Positions 1 to 11,829 of a stretch of DNA of 64,000 nt are shown one piece after another. Below the pieces are notes generated by a model. The model saw nothing but the letters and a program-made list of their open reading frames with translations. It was not told where the DNA came from and made no database searches. The DNA is taken from NCBI GenBank assembly GCA_030272585.1, contig BSYQ01000007.1, positions 1,616,001 through 1,680,000 on the forward strand. Direction: 5' to 3'. The position numbers and the translations under genes were made by a program. Every line of letters begins with the position of its first letter. Position 1 is the stretch's first letter. The stretch comes from Bryopsis sp. KO-2023 (lineage: Eukaryota; Chlorophyta; Ulvophyceae; Bryopsidales; Bryopsidaceae).

Positions 1-330
1 AAACTAGTAAAGTACTTAACACAGTATCATGAACTTCAGAGCAGAGGAACTCCTCGTTTTTGATGACTGACTACCGGACGCCCAAATTCTCGTGCTCTTG
101 AGGCCCTGTGGCTGCTTTTTTTTATTTTCTTATTTAATTTTCTATCCGGTGTAGGTGACTCTGTGAACATTCTAGAATGTGAGTAGATCTACTCATGTCG
201 GTCGATTCATGAAGGTATACATCCAGAGGGAGAAACTAGCTCTATCATTTCAAATGTTATTTTCTGTGGGATATCTTTGAAAATGCCATTGCTGGCACTG
301 CTCATGTCAAGAATGGAAACCGAAGTGGAT
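1..330. repeat. Right end of a third copy of the 5-kb duplicated unit
   Basis: The first ~300 bases match, in inverted orientation, about 30,730-31,010. Shared segments include the 'cttaacacagtatcatgaac' run near base 15, 'tgtgaacattcta' near 165, 'gattcatgaaggtat' near 205 and 'ttattttctgtgggatatct' near 257. The last part also resembles 14,760-14,815. It is read as the outer end of a unit that continues left of the window. The limits are approximate, since similarity fades past base ~300. Bases 330-890 hold only short open frames with no recognisable protein. Confidence 0.6.
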
Positions 331-1213
331 GCAGCCATGTCAGACTTCCAAGTTCATTGCAGAGCCAAAATGGTGCCCAACGAATGGAGGTGAGCTGGTG
401 TCAGACTGTAGAACGATCAGCGATGCAAAGGTCGACACAAGCAGGGCTTGTCTTGTGATAAACCCCCGGAGAACCACTTTTCCTTTGAAAAAAATGACAA
501 GAAGGCAGGATTCTTCTTTGCTGGAAAAGGGGGCAAAAACAAGAAGAAGAAGTAGATCCCGTGAAAGTCTTTCGAAGTGAAAAGGACATCTGGTCCGATC
601 CCCATGGATCTCTTAGTTACGAAAGATTAACCAATAGATGCTTCTTGGCCAGAGGGCCCAGAGGAGACCTTGTGAAACACTCGTCGAAAAGCATCCATCT
701 GTGTCTGTATCGGGATGTTGCATTCATCCTCTATTACTCAGGTCCAAAGTTTATTGTCGCTGATCAGATTGGCAAGTTCTTGAAACAAGCCAAAGAGAGG
801 CCAACACAACCACATCATAAAAAATTGGCTCTCCACCCTGGTTTCAATTTATACCTTGAGGAAGTAAGAAGGCTTATCGTGCCTTCGTAAAACGTTAGTA
901 AGGCCACGAATGCCACTGAGGGGTGTTCTTAAGCATGTTGCTTGAACAGTTCTCTATGTAACACAGCCTTGCAATACAACTTCCACCACCCCACTACCCC
1001 AGCAAAATGGAAACATTCTTTTTGCTCTAACACTACCCCATCGTATCAAACAAACCCAAGTGAACTCTAAACGTGAATAGCTCTCCCCCCCCCACACAAC
1101 CCCCCCCCCCCCTTCTTGAAGTCTCTTCCTCGATTTCTCAGTATCCAAACCAAAACTTGTACGTCTGCTGCTTTAGCCATTTCCTCCGGTCCCTCTGATA
1201 CCCCCAACAATGG

Positions 1214-4200
1214 CTAACCCAAGCTCATGGAGCTCTCGGAATCGTCCTCAGAGCTCTCGTCGATACATGGTGGTGGTTGCCTCATTATCTCAACATTGTG
1301 TCGAGCACCACCACGATTGGAGTGAAGATTGGTCGCCAAGGTCGAAGATCCACCCGTACTTGTAATTTCCATCGCATCAAGGTCTTCCAGCGATGGTTTC
1401 TCCTCCTGGATGGGTGCAGGGCTGGGTACAGAAGCCAGCACAGGCACTGAGTCAGACACTCGATCAGGGGGCGGTACAGGTGGTTGTACAGGAGGTGGAA
1501 CTGGGGCTGGTGCAGCAGCTGCTGGAGCCGCCTCCGTTGCAGTGTTTTTGACACCTGTGAAGAGGCACCCCTCACTCATGTCAGACATGCGGGCCGAAGT
1601 GGGTGACAGAAAAGGTCCAAAAAAAAAAAATCGGCTTGTTCTCAGCACTCTTTCTTAACACTTTGGCACTGTCCATTTGTTTTTCTGTTATTTTTTGAGG
1701 AGGGCGTGGTTCCATAATAAAAAAACACAAGCAATGGATATTGCTTGCATTGTACTTGGTATTCCTACCACCACTGTCTCGAGGTCGCTTGAGCCCAGTC
1801 TGTTCGCTGTTGGGTTTGGAAGGCTGAGCAACAGCTTTCTTCTTATGTAAACCATGTTCAAAAATGTAATGGAGCCTCTTCTCGCGGGCTTTCAGTTCAC
1901 GGATCCAGGCATCCGTTCGAGACATCACAGCATTCACCTGCACATCCCACAAGAAAAAACCAAACACGATTGAAGGAGCGAACAAGACTGCCCAACGGCC
2001 TGCAAGAAAGATCGCTTCACTTTTCACTGTTGATATATACTTAGTATATACATAGATCTATCTGTATATGTATATATATATCTCCGACTGGGCTCCTTTC
2101 CCACGACACAGATATCCACTCAGATTCACTCAGGCCAAGGGAAGTTTCACCCCACAATACTTCACAATACTTCTGTGTTCGATTTTCTTTAATTGTCCCG
2201 TTTTCAGTCGCAGTTGAAAAAAAACAAAGGGAAAAAAAGAAAGGGAAGAATCTTTTAAAACGGAAAGAAAAAAAAAAGTGTGGTGTGCATTCCTGAAGAA
2301 GAATTGCCTGAGGTATGAGATGATCCTCGAACGTTATCGATTTCTTGTCCCTACGAACGGCTTCCAAGGGGAACAGCGCAAAGGTGGAGGTGTCGATGAA
2401 TCGACAGCATATCATTCCCTTCACTGGCTCGCTCCTGATGCTGTCGCCCATTATGTATGTCACCTCTGGAAACTTGAATTGCCCATCTCCATAATTAACA
2501 AACCAGACCTGCCCATCCCCCCAACACACAAACATAAAAATCTTGGGGATGTTCTGTTCGATAGAGGGAAGAAAAGCTCCTCGATCTTTTCCCCTCGGGG
2601 GGGAGGGGGGTCAAAAAAACAGCATTTTGGGGTATGTTTCTTTTGCTGATGCGAAGATCTGCTGAGGATATGAAGGCTGTGCCCAGTTCCACATAAAGAA
2701 TCTTGACTTACATCAATTGGGTTTTGGAGGAACTGACTCACCTTGATCGGTCGAACAACTGCTAAGATGTCTACTGTATCTTCATGGGCTGAGAACATCA
2801 CCTGTAGACATATATATACTTGTCAGGGATATTATCTTTTGAGCAAAGCACCTGGGCAGCAAGTCAATGGCATGACGCAACGTTCCGTTCATTTTTTAAA
2901 AGCTGTTGCTTTCTGGGGCAACCTCTTTTTTGATTTCCCTATGAAAGGTTCTAAATAAAAAAGGATCTGAAAACAAGAACCACCACTGCATATGAGCAAT
3001 TTGCTGGTCGGCAGAAAAACCATGACTCAAGGGTTGGGGAAAGCAACCTTTTCGTTTTAACCTCAGAGCACATCACCCGAGCACATCAAATTTCTAATTC
3101 TCCTTCCCCCCCCCCCAAAAAAAAAGAAGAAAAAAAAAGAAAGGAAGATTTACCTCTCGATAACCATCTGGAAATCGCACGTTTCCGTACTTTTCGTTGC
3201 TTCTGTGATATTTCTTATGGTATTTTTTCTTGATATCTCCCCATTGATACATCCACAAAACAGAAGCTACATACGATGGCCCATCTCTCCCTTGTATTTT
3301 AGAGCATTTGTATAACTGGAACAAATCATGAGCAAAATTCAACCCTGGGAGAAAAATCCTGCTGAAAATACTGTTGGTTATCCAAAACAGCACAGCAAAA
3401 AAAGAAAGGTATTTTTTTTCCTAAAAATAGCAAAAGGAAGAGATCTTAAGATATCGCTCATCATGTGCAAACACACACACACACACCCCATTTGCTGGGG
3501 AAAGGCTTCGACGATACTTTTTACATGTTTCAACAATATCGTGAAAAAAAAAACAGAAGGGTCTTTTCATATGCATTCGGAAACACAAAAAAAGTTTTTT
3601 TTCTTTCCGTGGCATCACTGACCTTGCAGACCAGACCGACAAGCCAAGGCCCTTCCCCCCCTGAAACACATGGAAGACATGTGGATATGACAGTCATGCA
3701 GACTCTTTTTCTCGAGTATGTAAAAACTTAAAGCGACCTCCTTAAGATGAACAACATGCTCCACCTATTCCTCTCTCCTTTCTTTCAAATGTTTTTTTTT
3801 TCCTTTGCAATTGATCGCATGGGGTGGCTTTTGGATAAAGATTTTGCAATGAGTGATTGATGGCCATGACTGTGAATCACACCATTGGAAATTTTCGACA
3901 AAAAATTCACATGGGAGGAAAAAGGGCGCCCTACCTTCGACATAGACAACATCATCTTGGTTGATTGTGACTGTCTCAGATTTCACCACGCTCTAGGATA
4001 TTATTGGAAAAAAAAACAAAAAACAAAAAAAGATTCAGCATCGAGGACTGAACCTACTGTTAAAACTCCTAGAAAAAAAAAGCTGGTCACCTTTAGGGTG
4101 GTTCATTTCGTCGACTTTTTTTTGGGAATGGTTTTCAAGTATTGGGGCAGGGGGGTTGTCAGTAATATTTCTTAATTTTTTTTTTAACAAAAAATCGATC

Positions 4201-4866
4201 CACTGGTGATCAATTGACAACGATTTTTCCACTGAAAAAAAAAAAAAAGCAACAGTGCATTGAGCGAGATCCCCACCTTGCACTGCTGAGCCATACACAC
4301 CCCTATCCCTTCACCAAAATCAAGCTCCACTGCAGGAAAAAAACAAACAATTAACGAACGAAAAACAAGAAGCAAAAAAGAAAAGGATCACCAAGAATGA
4401 AATCAAAGGAAATGTAGATAGGTTAGTTGTTGAAATACTTGAGCAGCCATTGCAGTGGTCAATCCCAATCGCAATCGTCAAGAAAGCAGGAAAATGAGAA
4501 ACGAGAATGGATCAACAAAATTTGCACCTTTTCTGCTTTCGCAATCTGTTGCATAAGGATACTGGACTGCATCCTGCTCCTGGAAAATAATTAAAAAAAA
4601 AAACAGAAAAAAAAACAGGAAAAGAAAACTCAGCAGTACTCGATGTGCTTCGTCATGGAAAGCATTCTCTTCACGAATTCTTTTTTTAGAAAACAATTTA
4701 TTTTTTAACCAAATATATCAGAGTAGGTCGCTCCATCCCAGCATTCAATGAATTTTTCACAGACAGTTGTCAGTCCCCTTGTGTTGAAACACAAAATAAT
4801 CAACAAGAATGTTTTCAGAAATGCGACACGTACCTCCCCAGGTCCATCCTCCGAAAAGAAACGCAT
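1214..4866 (-). CDS. BAH-domain chromatin-associated protein
   Basis: A nine-exon model fits in phase throughout: 4834-4866, 4528-4579, 4277-4329, 3935-3992, 3154-3290, 2742-2801, 2308-2463, 1756-1937 and 1214-1574, giving ~363 aa. The middle reads like a BAH (bromo-adjacent homology) domain: 'INQDDVVYVE', then 'DGPSYVASVLWMYQ', then 'VMFSAHEDTVDILAVVRPIK', matching the usual order of BAH strands, including the 'E-x-F-x-S-x-H-x-D' element. After it come a basic segment with 'KRPRDSGGRNTK', a Pro/Ala-rich stretch and an acidic Ser/Asp/Glu tail ending 'SESSMSLG'. BAH domains are nucleosome- or histone-reading modules, so a nuclear role is inferred. No PHD finger or methyltransferase domain is visible. 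The exon ending at 2308 would use a GC donor, and the last acceptor is weak. The start at 4866 is the first ATG of exon 1. Head-to-head with the lumen protein at 5087. Confidence 0.55.
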
Positions 4867-5086
4867 CGCGAAGCTAAAATCCAATTCGCAGTCACAAAAT
4901 CGCGCTCGATGTTGCGATTGGCTGTCCACAGTTTTGTACGTACCTGCGTGTCACTGTGTCAGACTGCGACGGCGACGCACGACGTCCACTCAATGACTTC
5001 CAGTTTTTGCTGTGGATTAGATACGGACAAAGCCAAATCTACAAAGGAGGAGATCGTATCTCCATTTCGAGCAACCGAAGTTTGCG

Positions 5087-5898
5087 ATGGAGTCGACCAA
5101 GCTCTCTTCTTCAGTGGCTGGTGTTGGCGTTACGCGCCATGCTCACAAGCCATCCAGAAACGCACCTCTCCCCCCCAATGCTATCCGAACGCGCCGTGGA
5201 TTGCTCGCAGGAATCGCTGTGCCTGGTCAGTATCATATCAGGGCAATGCATATGGAACAAATGTCGCGGAGGCGCGGATATGGACGGTTCTTTTTTGGCC
5301 TTCGGATTCTTTCACATTTTGGCTGCTGCATTAGAATTTCGGTGCGTTTTTGTGGGTTTTGATGGGGGGTGCATTTTCTGTTTGGATCAGCTCTTGTGAT
5401 GCTGCAGATGGACCCTGCTGAAGCCATTGGTATTGGTGAGTGAGAGTTTATCATATTGCTTGAGAAGGGTGAATGGGGGGGGGGGGGTTGTGAAACCAAT
5501 TTAAGAAAAAAAATTGTATTCAACCCCTTTATCCCTTTTTTGATCAGAGGTGACCAAAGTTCCAGCAGCAGCTGCAGAAGGTATCAAGAGGAGGGACGAA
5601 GCAATGGAATGGCGGTGCAAAGGTAAAGAAGCCGTGCATATTAATTCAGGCAATCCATACGGTCAAAACATAAAAATAATAAAAATGTGTTGTAAAGTGC
5701 AAGTTACATGGAGTGGTTCAGTCTGGAGTTTTAACAACCCCCCCTTCTCTTTTGTGTTTTTTTGTTCCAGGAGGAATGTTTGATTGCGATGGGGACCGTC
5801 GAGACTATGCTAAGAAACAATACAAAGATTTTTTGGATAAGAGCAAAGGTCCCTCCAAATGGGATCCTGAACATGCTTCCGAGCGAGAGAAGATTTAG
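5087..5898 (+). CDS. Small Tat-targeted thylakoid-lumen protein, unknown family
   Basis: Four exons (5087-5225, 5391-5435, 5548-5622, 5771-5898) join in phase to 128 aa. The N-terminus is Ser/Arg-rich like a chloroplast transit peptide. The exon 1/2 junction then creates 'RTRRGLLAGIAVPALVML', a twin-arginine motif followed by a hydrophobic core, ending near 'PAEA', a plausible lumenal processing site. This bipartite layout is typical of Tat-pathway lumen proteins. The mature part would be ~65 aa, charged, with two Cys seven residues apart ('RCKGGMFDC') and an Asp-rich 'DCDGDRRD', ending 'HASEREKI'. I do not recognise the family; a small photosystem-associated subunit is a guess from size and location. 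It shares a ~220-bp promoter with the divergent BAH gene. Confidence 0.7.
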
Positions 5899-6474
5899 CA
5901 GTCATTTTTGTTTCGTTTCTTTTTTGTTTTGTTTTTGTTTTTGTTTTTGTTTCGTTTCTCTTCATTGGTTTTTCGGTGGCGGGTTTGGGGAAGGATTCGA
6001 GTTTTTTTTTTCTGTGTTCCGTTTTTGGAATGTTGACGAGTCCGAACGCAGTGGTAGTTTGATTTCTTGTCGACGGCTTCTGTTGTATCTGTGCAATGTA
6101 TTTATCTGTAAATGATTTGACAGTTCACATATCTCTCCTGACATCTTTTTCGTTCATCTGGATATTGTTAGGTCGTATTGTTGCATGATGGCGCATTTAT
6201 CCATGTTCTATCTTCAATTCCGATCTAAAACAAAACATAATTCATGGTTGTGGAATCCCAAGAATGGATAAACAAAAGAACATTTGTTGGGACTGCAAAT
6301 TCCTGGAAATAAGGCCAAAAGTGTGAAACATGCCAACTCGAAAAATCCTGTCTTGGGTTGCGACCCATTGACACACTCGTTATTTTAAATTGTATTCCCT
6401 TCTACATTTCCAATCGCTGAAATTCGCGACGTAACCACAGCCGACCCCGTTCACTCCACATCCACTCAAACCCG
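5899..6474. other. Intergenic, 3' flank of lumen-protein gene
   Basis: The T-rich 3' untranslated region begins with repeated 'ttttgttt' units near 5,905-5,950. No further gene or RNA is seen before the telomere-cored inverted repeat. Confidence 0.6.
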
Positions 6475-6609
6475 CCAAATTTGGATGTACCCCCATGTCT
6501 GCCACTCCCATGTCCGCCACTCCCATGTCCGCTTCTCCCGCGAACGCCAAAGTCCGACATACACGCATACAGCTCACACAGACGTGGCAAAACCAAAAAT
6601 AGTAAGGTT

Positions 6610-6667
6610 TTTTTTAGGGTTTAGGGTTTAGGGTTTTAGGGTTTTAGGGTTTAGGGTTTAGGGTTGC
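6610..6667 (+). repeat. Interstitial telomere-like array (TTTAGGG)n
   Basis: About seven consecutive units of TTTAGGG with some TTTTAGGG variants, the plant/green-algal telomere type. It lies inside the inverted repeat and abuts the GC-rich tandem at 6,668. Confidence 0.9.
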
Positions 6668-6679
6668 GCGAACGGCGCG

Positions 6680-6785
6680 CGCCGAGCGAGCGGGGTAGAC
6701 CGGCGCGACCGCGGGGTAGACCGGCGCGACCGAAGCGGGGTAGACCGGCGCGCGCGAAGCGACTGCGTTAGACCGGCGCGCCGCC
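6680..6785. repeat. GC-rich ~21-bp tandem repeat
   Basis: Degenerate direct repeats each contain 'gtagaccggcgcg', with the last copy reading 'ttagaccggcgcg'. Composition is strongly GC-rich compared with the flanks. The array follows the telomeric repeats immediately, as a subtelomeric satellite might. Confidence 0.8.
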
Positions 6786-6999
6786 GATCGGACTGTAACG
6801 CGTGCCACGTCTGTGTGAGCTGTATGCGTGTATGTCGGACTTTGGCGTTCGCGGGAGAAGCGGACATGGGAGTGGCGGACACGGTGTATAATCCAAATTT
6901 GTTGAACTGGACTGTGGGTGATCTGGCATCCCGTGTCTTTCACATCCCGTTCTATATCCAAACAAACACTGCTCAGTTTTCGCACAGAACAACGCAGCG

Positions 7000-9443
7000 A
7001 TGAACTCTCTTCCGATTGTAGGCTCCAGCGTTGCCCAGCGACCTCGCGTGTCTTCTGCTGGGGCTCCGCGCCGACTCTTGACGTCTTGCAGCGTCAGGGC
7101 GCGAAAGAGCACCAACAGGGGGATCGTTCTGAGACAGACGCGAGGCAGGAGCGATGGGCACAACTGTGGGTATGGGTGCCGTTGTAGAGCGACCGCATCA
7201 CCAGCGTCTTCTTCGGAAACCGTCAGTCCAGAGAACACTGGTGAGCTCGACGTTCGAACATTGAGTGCTGGCTTGCACGACTGAAACTCTTGTTGGATAT
7301 ATCTATATTATATTGTATAACTGTGGAAAAGTGATGTTTGTTGTTGAAACACCTGACTCAACCTGACTCACTCTCAGGTTCTTTCTGGCAGAACTCCACT
7401 AGTATGTATATACTCATTGCTTGTAATAATACATCTATGTATATGGACATTTCTTTTTTTTTTTGGTTCTCTGTGCGTTTTCTTGATTGCTGCCTGCAAA
7501 CAACTTTCTTTTTCTTCTACACAATTGAAGGATTCATTGCTGAGATGCGTGAACGGTCCATGAAACTTCACACAAAAGATCAATCCAAAGAAGGTGAACA
7601 GGAGAACAAGGCCCAGCCTTTCACCCAGGTGAGGAGAATCGTGCGGCAAAAATTCAAACAAAACTGGATAATGCTGATCAGAATTATTTAAAAGCTGATC
7701 TATCTGGTTGGGTTACAGAAAAATCAAAACCTGCTGGATTTTTTTTTTTTTTTTTTTTGAATTTCTGCTGGAAATAGAAAACCAGCAGATTGTTTTTTTG
7801 TTTTTTTTTTGGTTTCAACCAGCGAAGTGCGTGTGTGTGCACTTTCCTGGGTTTTTTTTGTCGCTTTCTCTAATTTCTGATTTGTGTTCAGTGGGAGTTC
7901 AGTCGAGAAGGTTTTATGAAGTTTTTGGTGGAATCTCGATTAGTGTACAACACTATCGAGGAAATCGTTAACACCAACGATGAATGTGAGTTTTCGGTTT
8001 TCCCAGAATCATCCTCGAGATGTGGTGCTTTTCGCAACTGGAGTTTTTACCACGTAGATTCCAAGTATATACACATATACATGTCAAAATAATCTCAACC
8101 CTTTCAAAAAATACTGAACAAAAACATTCATATATTGCAGGAACTGCATCCTCAAAATGAACCCTGTTCTGTTCTCTTCGAACAAATTAAATTTCAATAA
8201 ATTAAAAAAATAGAACATAAAATATATATATTTCAGATGCAAGGTCGAAATGAGCACTCTGATATTCATGTCAATTCTGCCGACATGTTATGTTCATCGT
8301 ATGCAGTGCTGCCTCCATTTTTTTTTTCCAGTGTAAAAAAAAAAATGAAGTGTTTTTTTTCTGACGTGTAAAGTGGCATTGGGTTTGCAGTCGCTGCATT
8401 CAGAAACAGCGGACTGGAAAGGAGCGCCGCTTTGGATAAAGACATCGCTCTAGTCGAAGCTGAATATGGAGTGACTGCTCCAGAACCAGCTGCAGATGGA
8501 CCTGGAAATACATACTCAAAGTGTGTGATTCGCTTTTTTTTTTTTTTCATTTGTCATGATTGGACGAAGGGTCAAGGAAATCTGTAGCTCCTCCACAGAA
8601 AATTGTTAGAAAATTGCTAAAAAAAGGTTTTAGAGATCGATTTTCCACAGGCTGTTCGTCGAGCTGGCGACCTCCAGCCCGCCCAAGTTCATTTGCCATT
8701 ATTACAATGTGTATTTGGCGCACACTGCTGGCGGGCGAATGATTGGAAAGAAGGTATTTCGCTTGTTCACCCTCTTAATGCCCCCTGAGATGTGTGGTCG
8801 ATTCTTGTTGGATTTTTTTTCTTTCTTTTTTTTGGGTTGGGGGGGGGGGGGGGGGGTGTGATGCTTATCATGTAGATAAGGTCATTTGAGTTTTGTATAT
8901 ACACAACCAAAAAATAGCCAGCGTGAAAAACACACCTTTCAATATCTTGTTCCTTCTTTTTATTTTTTATTATTTTTTTTCCTCCCCTGGGGCAAGCATC
9001 ATACTCCACTTTCATTGCTCCATTTATTTTTTTTCAGTTTTAATCGCAAAACTGTTTTTAAAAAAAAGACTGATCTTTATCGCACGTGTTTCCTGTCAGG
9101 CCACAGATAAGGTTTTGGAGGGGAGATTCAACGAACTTGCTTTTTACAAGTACGAAAGCAACGTGAAGTCTCTGGTCAAGAATTTCAAACTCACCGTGAA
9201 CGAGGTTTCTAAAGACTGGAGCCGCGAGCAAAAAGACGAGTGCCTGGAAGAAACTCCAAAATCTTTCCAGGTGAGACACCAAGAACTAAGGATTATACTT
9301 CCTTGCATTTCTTTTTCTTTTTTCCCCCCATTCGTTCAGTCTTCTTGATAGGGTTTTTTTCTTTCTTTGTTTTTTTTGGGGGTGTTTTCATTCAATATTT
9401 TTTTTTACAGCGGTTTGCAGCTGGAAATAAAAATTTCGATTGA
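7000..9443 (+). CDS. HO1: Plastid heme oxygenase (HO1/HY1 type)
   Basis: It opens heme to biliverdin with ferredoxin as reductant, the first step towards bilins. Seven exons (7000-7240, 7531-7628, 7892-7985, 8391-8520, 8651-8753, 9100-9270, 9411-9443) join in phase to ~289 aa, close to the usual plant length. Residues 1-80 are a Ser/Arg-rich plastid transit peptide. The mature part begins '[18 protein letters not shown]', whose His is the proximal heme ligand in this family. It continues with '[19 protein letters not shown]', '[15 protein letters not shown]', '[20 protein letters not shown]', and the C-terminal '[18 protein letters not shown]'. The last exon is short (11 codons) and is the least certain part. 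Introns are T-rich with homopolymer runs. Its promoter contains the telomere-cored inverted repeat. Confidence 0.93.
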
Positions 9444-11433
9444 TCTCCTGATCAATCAAAAAAAAGGAACTGTGTTTCAGATATTGCCTGATGCTTGTAT
9501 TTTTTATTTTTTTTTGTTTTTGGGGAGGGGGGCGGGGAAGAAATACCTTTTTTGAAACGAAAATGCTGTTTTTATGTTGAATTTGAAGATTCATCCTGTC
9601 AATAGAAGATGTTTGAAATTGGAAGTTCAAGTGATTATCAAACGTGGGGTGTGGGGTGGTTGCAGTCATCTGGCATGCTGGTCCGATTGCTATTTGAATC
9701 TTGAAAGGAAAAAAAAGGAAATTCATCGTTAATATTGGGACAACAGCAGCGGAGCAGATGGAGCATTGTATTGGCCAATGAGGCGGATACGAATGCACAA
9801 CTAGATTGTCGAAGTCGAGGATTTTTTTGGCATGTTTTTTTATATGTACATATTCATTACATATATGTACATTGTTTCACAGTTGTCAAAATTATTGATT
9901 CTTGCTATTGTATCACTGGGGAACTTATTGTTGGAGAAGCTTTCTTTGGAAAAGACTTCCCTTGGCGTGCTGGATAATTGTGAAACAACATAGTTCTTTC
10001 TATTTAATCCATATCTTTTAACAGTGCTCGTCTCACTGCTAATGCTGTTATCGACACAGTTCCTTTACATCGGTAGAAATCTGAACTTCTTTCATGCCTT
10101 ATTTAGTGCCCACCAAATAGATACAGTCCATTTGTTTTCAACCCTGATTCTGCCATCGTGTTCTTTCCATCCGAAAGCTGCACCAATTTCCCCCACTCCA
10201 ATGACACCCAACTGAAGGCAAGAATCGAAAAGCCATCTGTTTTTTCCAGTGAGATCTATACCATCTTTTAAGTAACACAACAATGATACAACTTTTTGTA
10301 CTCTCTTCAAAAAGAATGTCCAGATCTCAAGCACCAGGCTGTCCCATTGCCACACCACTTCTCTTCTCCAAATTCAGGTTGAACTGACACAGACTTCAGG
10401 CACTGGGCTGTCCCATCTTCACACTTTTCCTCCATCCAATAGAAATAGACCCACCCTAAGATGCGAATTCCTCTTCCTGAGTAAATTTCCATTGACGAGG
10501 TTCATCCACAGAAATGCTCCTTGAATCAGTGCTGCTCATGCAATATATGAGATCCAGTGTGGTACCCATTCAATCCATTCAACACCATGTATATGGAGCT
10601 TGTCTCGAGCACAGCATTTCTGACAGTTTTGAAATCTTCCTATCCACAGATGTAGGCTTGATAGCACCACCATTGTTTCTTTTCCTGATTCAGCCCAATC
10701 GCTCAATTTTCTCCAAATCACTGTGCCAACCACCAAATAAAATAACCTATCAGAAACTCTCCTTGGGCACATCCTCAGATTTCACCTGGGTGTTTGTATC
10801 ATGTTATTCTTAACAAAAAAACGTAGACAGATTTTCTGTTTCATTTTTTATCGGAGGTGGACAATTTTCATGTAATATCGGATGATCCGAATTCGCGTTG
10901 TCATCTTGTATTGAAATCAGCCTCCAATTGGCTTGATTCTGCAATAATATGTGACTTGTGCATGCAATACTGTAAACAGTTTTCGGGAAATCATCTATCT
11001 GGTCCTCACCTTGTGAACAGGTTTCACAACCACAGGATAAATTGACACTCTTATCCCTGCTCCAATTATTCTTGTTTGTTATATCAACAAATTGACTTTA
11101 TCATGAAGGCAGTGCCTTCAAGGCACTCAAGAGGCTGTCTTCATCATTTCCCCTGCACATGTCAGCAGCCACAATGAATGAGATTCATCTCAGCCTGCAA
11201 AGGCTTGTATCCAAAAGGAACATTACTCACCTAGGGAAGACAGCCCTGTACTATGTACTGTACAGAATGTACAGAGTCAATCACTCAATCAATGTCATGA
11301 CCTATTATTTTTACCACTATCCAAACTATATATCAAACTGAGCTGAATCTCTTGTTTTTGTATTCACGCGAAACCCAATAAAATAATTATGAATAAGAAA
11401 AGTCAACACCACAGCAGGCAGTACTTACCAACA

Positions 11434-11800
11434 TCACAACAGTTGTCCATATCGGGGGGGATCAGCGATCGTTCCACCCAGTTCTGCGCACATCTCCTTC
11501 GCCGTATTGCCAAAATATTGCTCGTGCCATGAATTCAATCCTCCTGATACTTTTTCAGGTAATATGCACTTTCTTTGTAGATAAACAAATGAAAACAAAT
11601 ATGACTGATCATGATCGGCTCCTCCCTTGTAAGATCCAACCTCCACCGACGATTCCATAATCACCAGCTGGCAAACTTGGTACTTCTGCCGCCGCCCATC
11701 TCTCCCCAAATTGCTCCACAAGTAACTCCACCTCCACCATATTACTTTTTTTGATCCTCTTATTGATTTTGAATATTCTTCTCTCTTGAGTATCTGTCAT
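11434..11800 (-). CDS. Second open frame of duplicated unit (arm A), doubtful
   Basis: An ATG at 11,800 opens a 63-codon frame beginning 'MTDTQERRIFKINKR' and containing 'VEVELLVEQFGERWAAAEV'. An overlapping frame continues with 'MESSVEVGSYKGGADH'. The matching start in arm B runs into an early stop after frame disruption, so coding status is uncertain. The DNA here is nearly identical between arms, with about one difference over ~200 bases around 11,520-11,720, more than expected from the age implied by the neighbouring coding exons. The alternative is that this is non-coding sequence homogenised by conversion. Confidence 0.3.
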
Positions 11801-11829
11801 TTTTTTTCCCTTGATTGTGATTCACTCGA

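Larger units (their letters stand above)
6475..6905. repeat. Inverted repeat enclosing telomeric and GC-rich tandem DNA
   Basis: Two arms of ~105-115 bp (about 6,475-6,588 and 6,797-6,905) are near-perfect inverted copies. Both carry 'cgaacgccaaagtccgaca' or its complement, and both outer ends reach a shared 'caaatttggat'. The left arm has an extra unit of a short tandem ('ccactcccatgtccg'). Between them lie a run of TTTAGGG/TTTTAGGG repeats and ~3.5 copies of a ~21-bp GC-rich unit containing 'gggtagaccggcgcg'. The right arm ends only ~95 bp before the heme oxygenase start codon, so it sits in that gene's promoter or 5' UTR. No transposase is present. Confidence 0.85.

Noticed and set aside
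329-890. Possible small gene after the left-edge repeat
   Set aside because: Two overlapping frames without conserved motifs, splice logic or a good start; not supported as coding.
8820-8860. Long G-run as a structured element
   Set aside because: Homopolymer G, C, A and T runs occur in many introns here and look like general slippage-prone DNA.
9820-9872. AT-rich palindrome at the boundary of arm A as a terminal repeat
   Set aside because: The 'atatgtaca' palindrome lies outside the shared boundary and is not repeated at 35,177, so it is not part of the unit.
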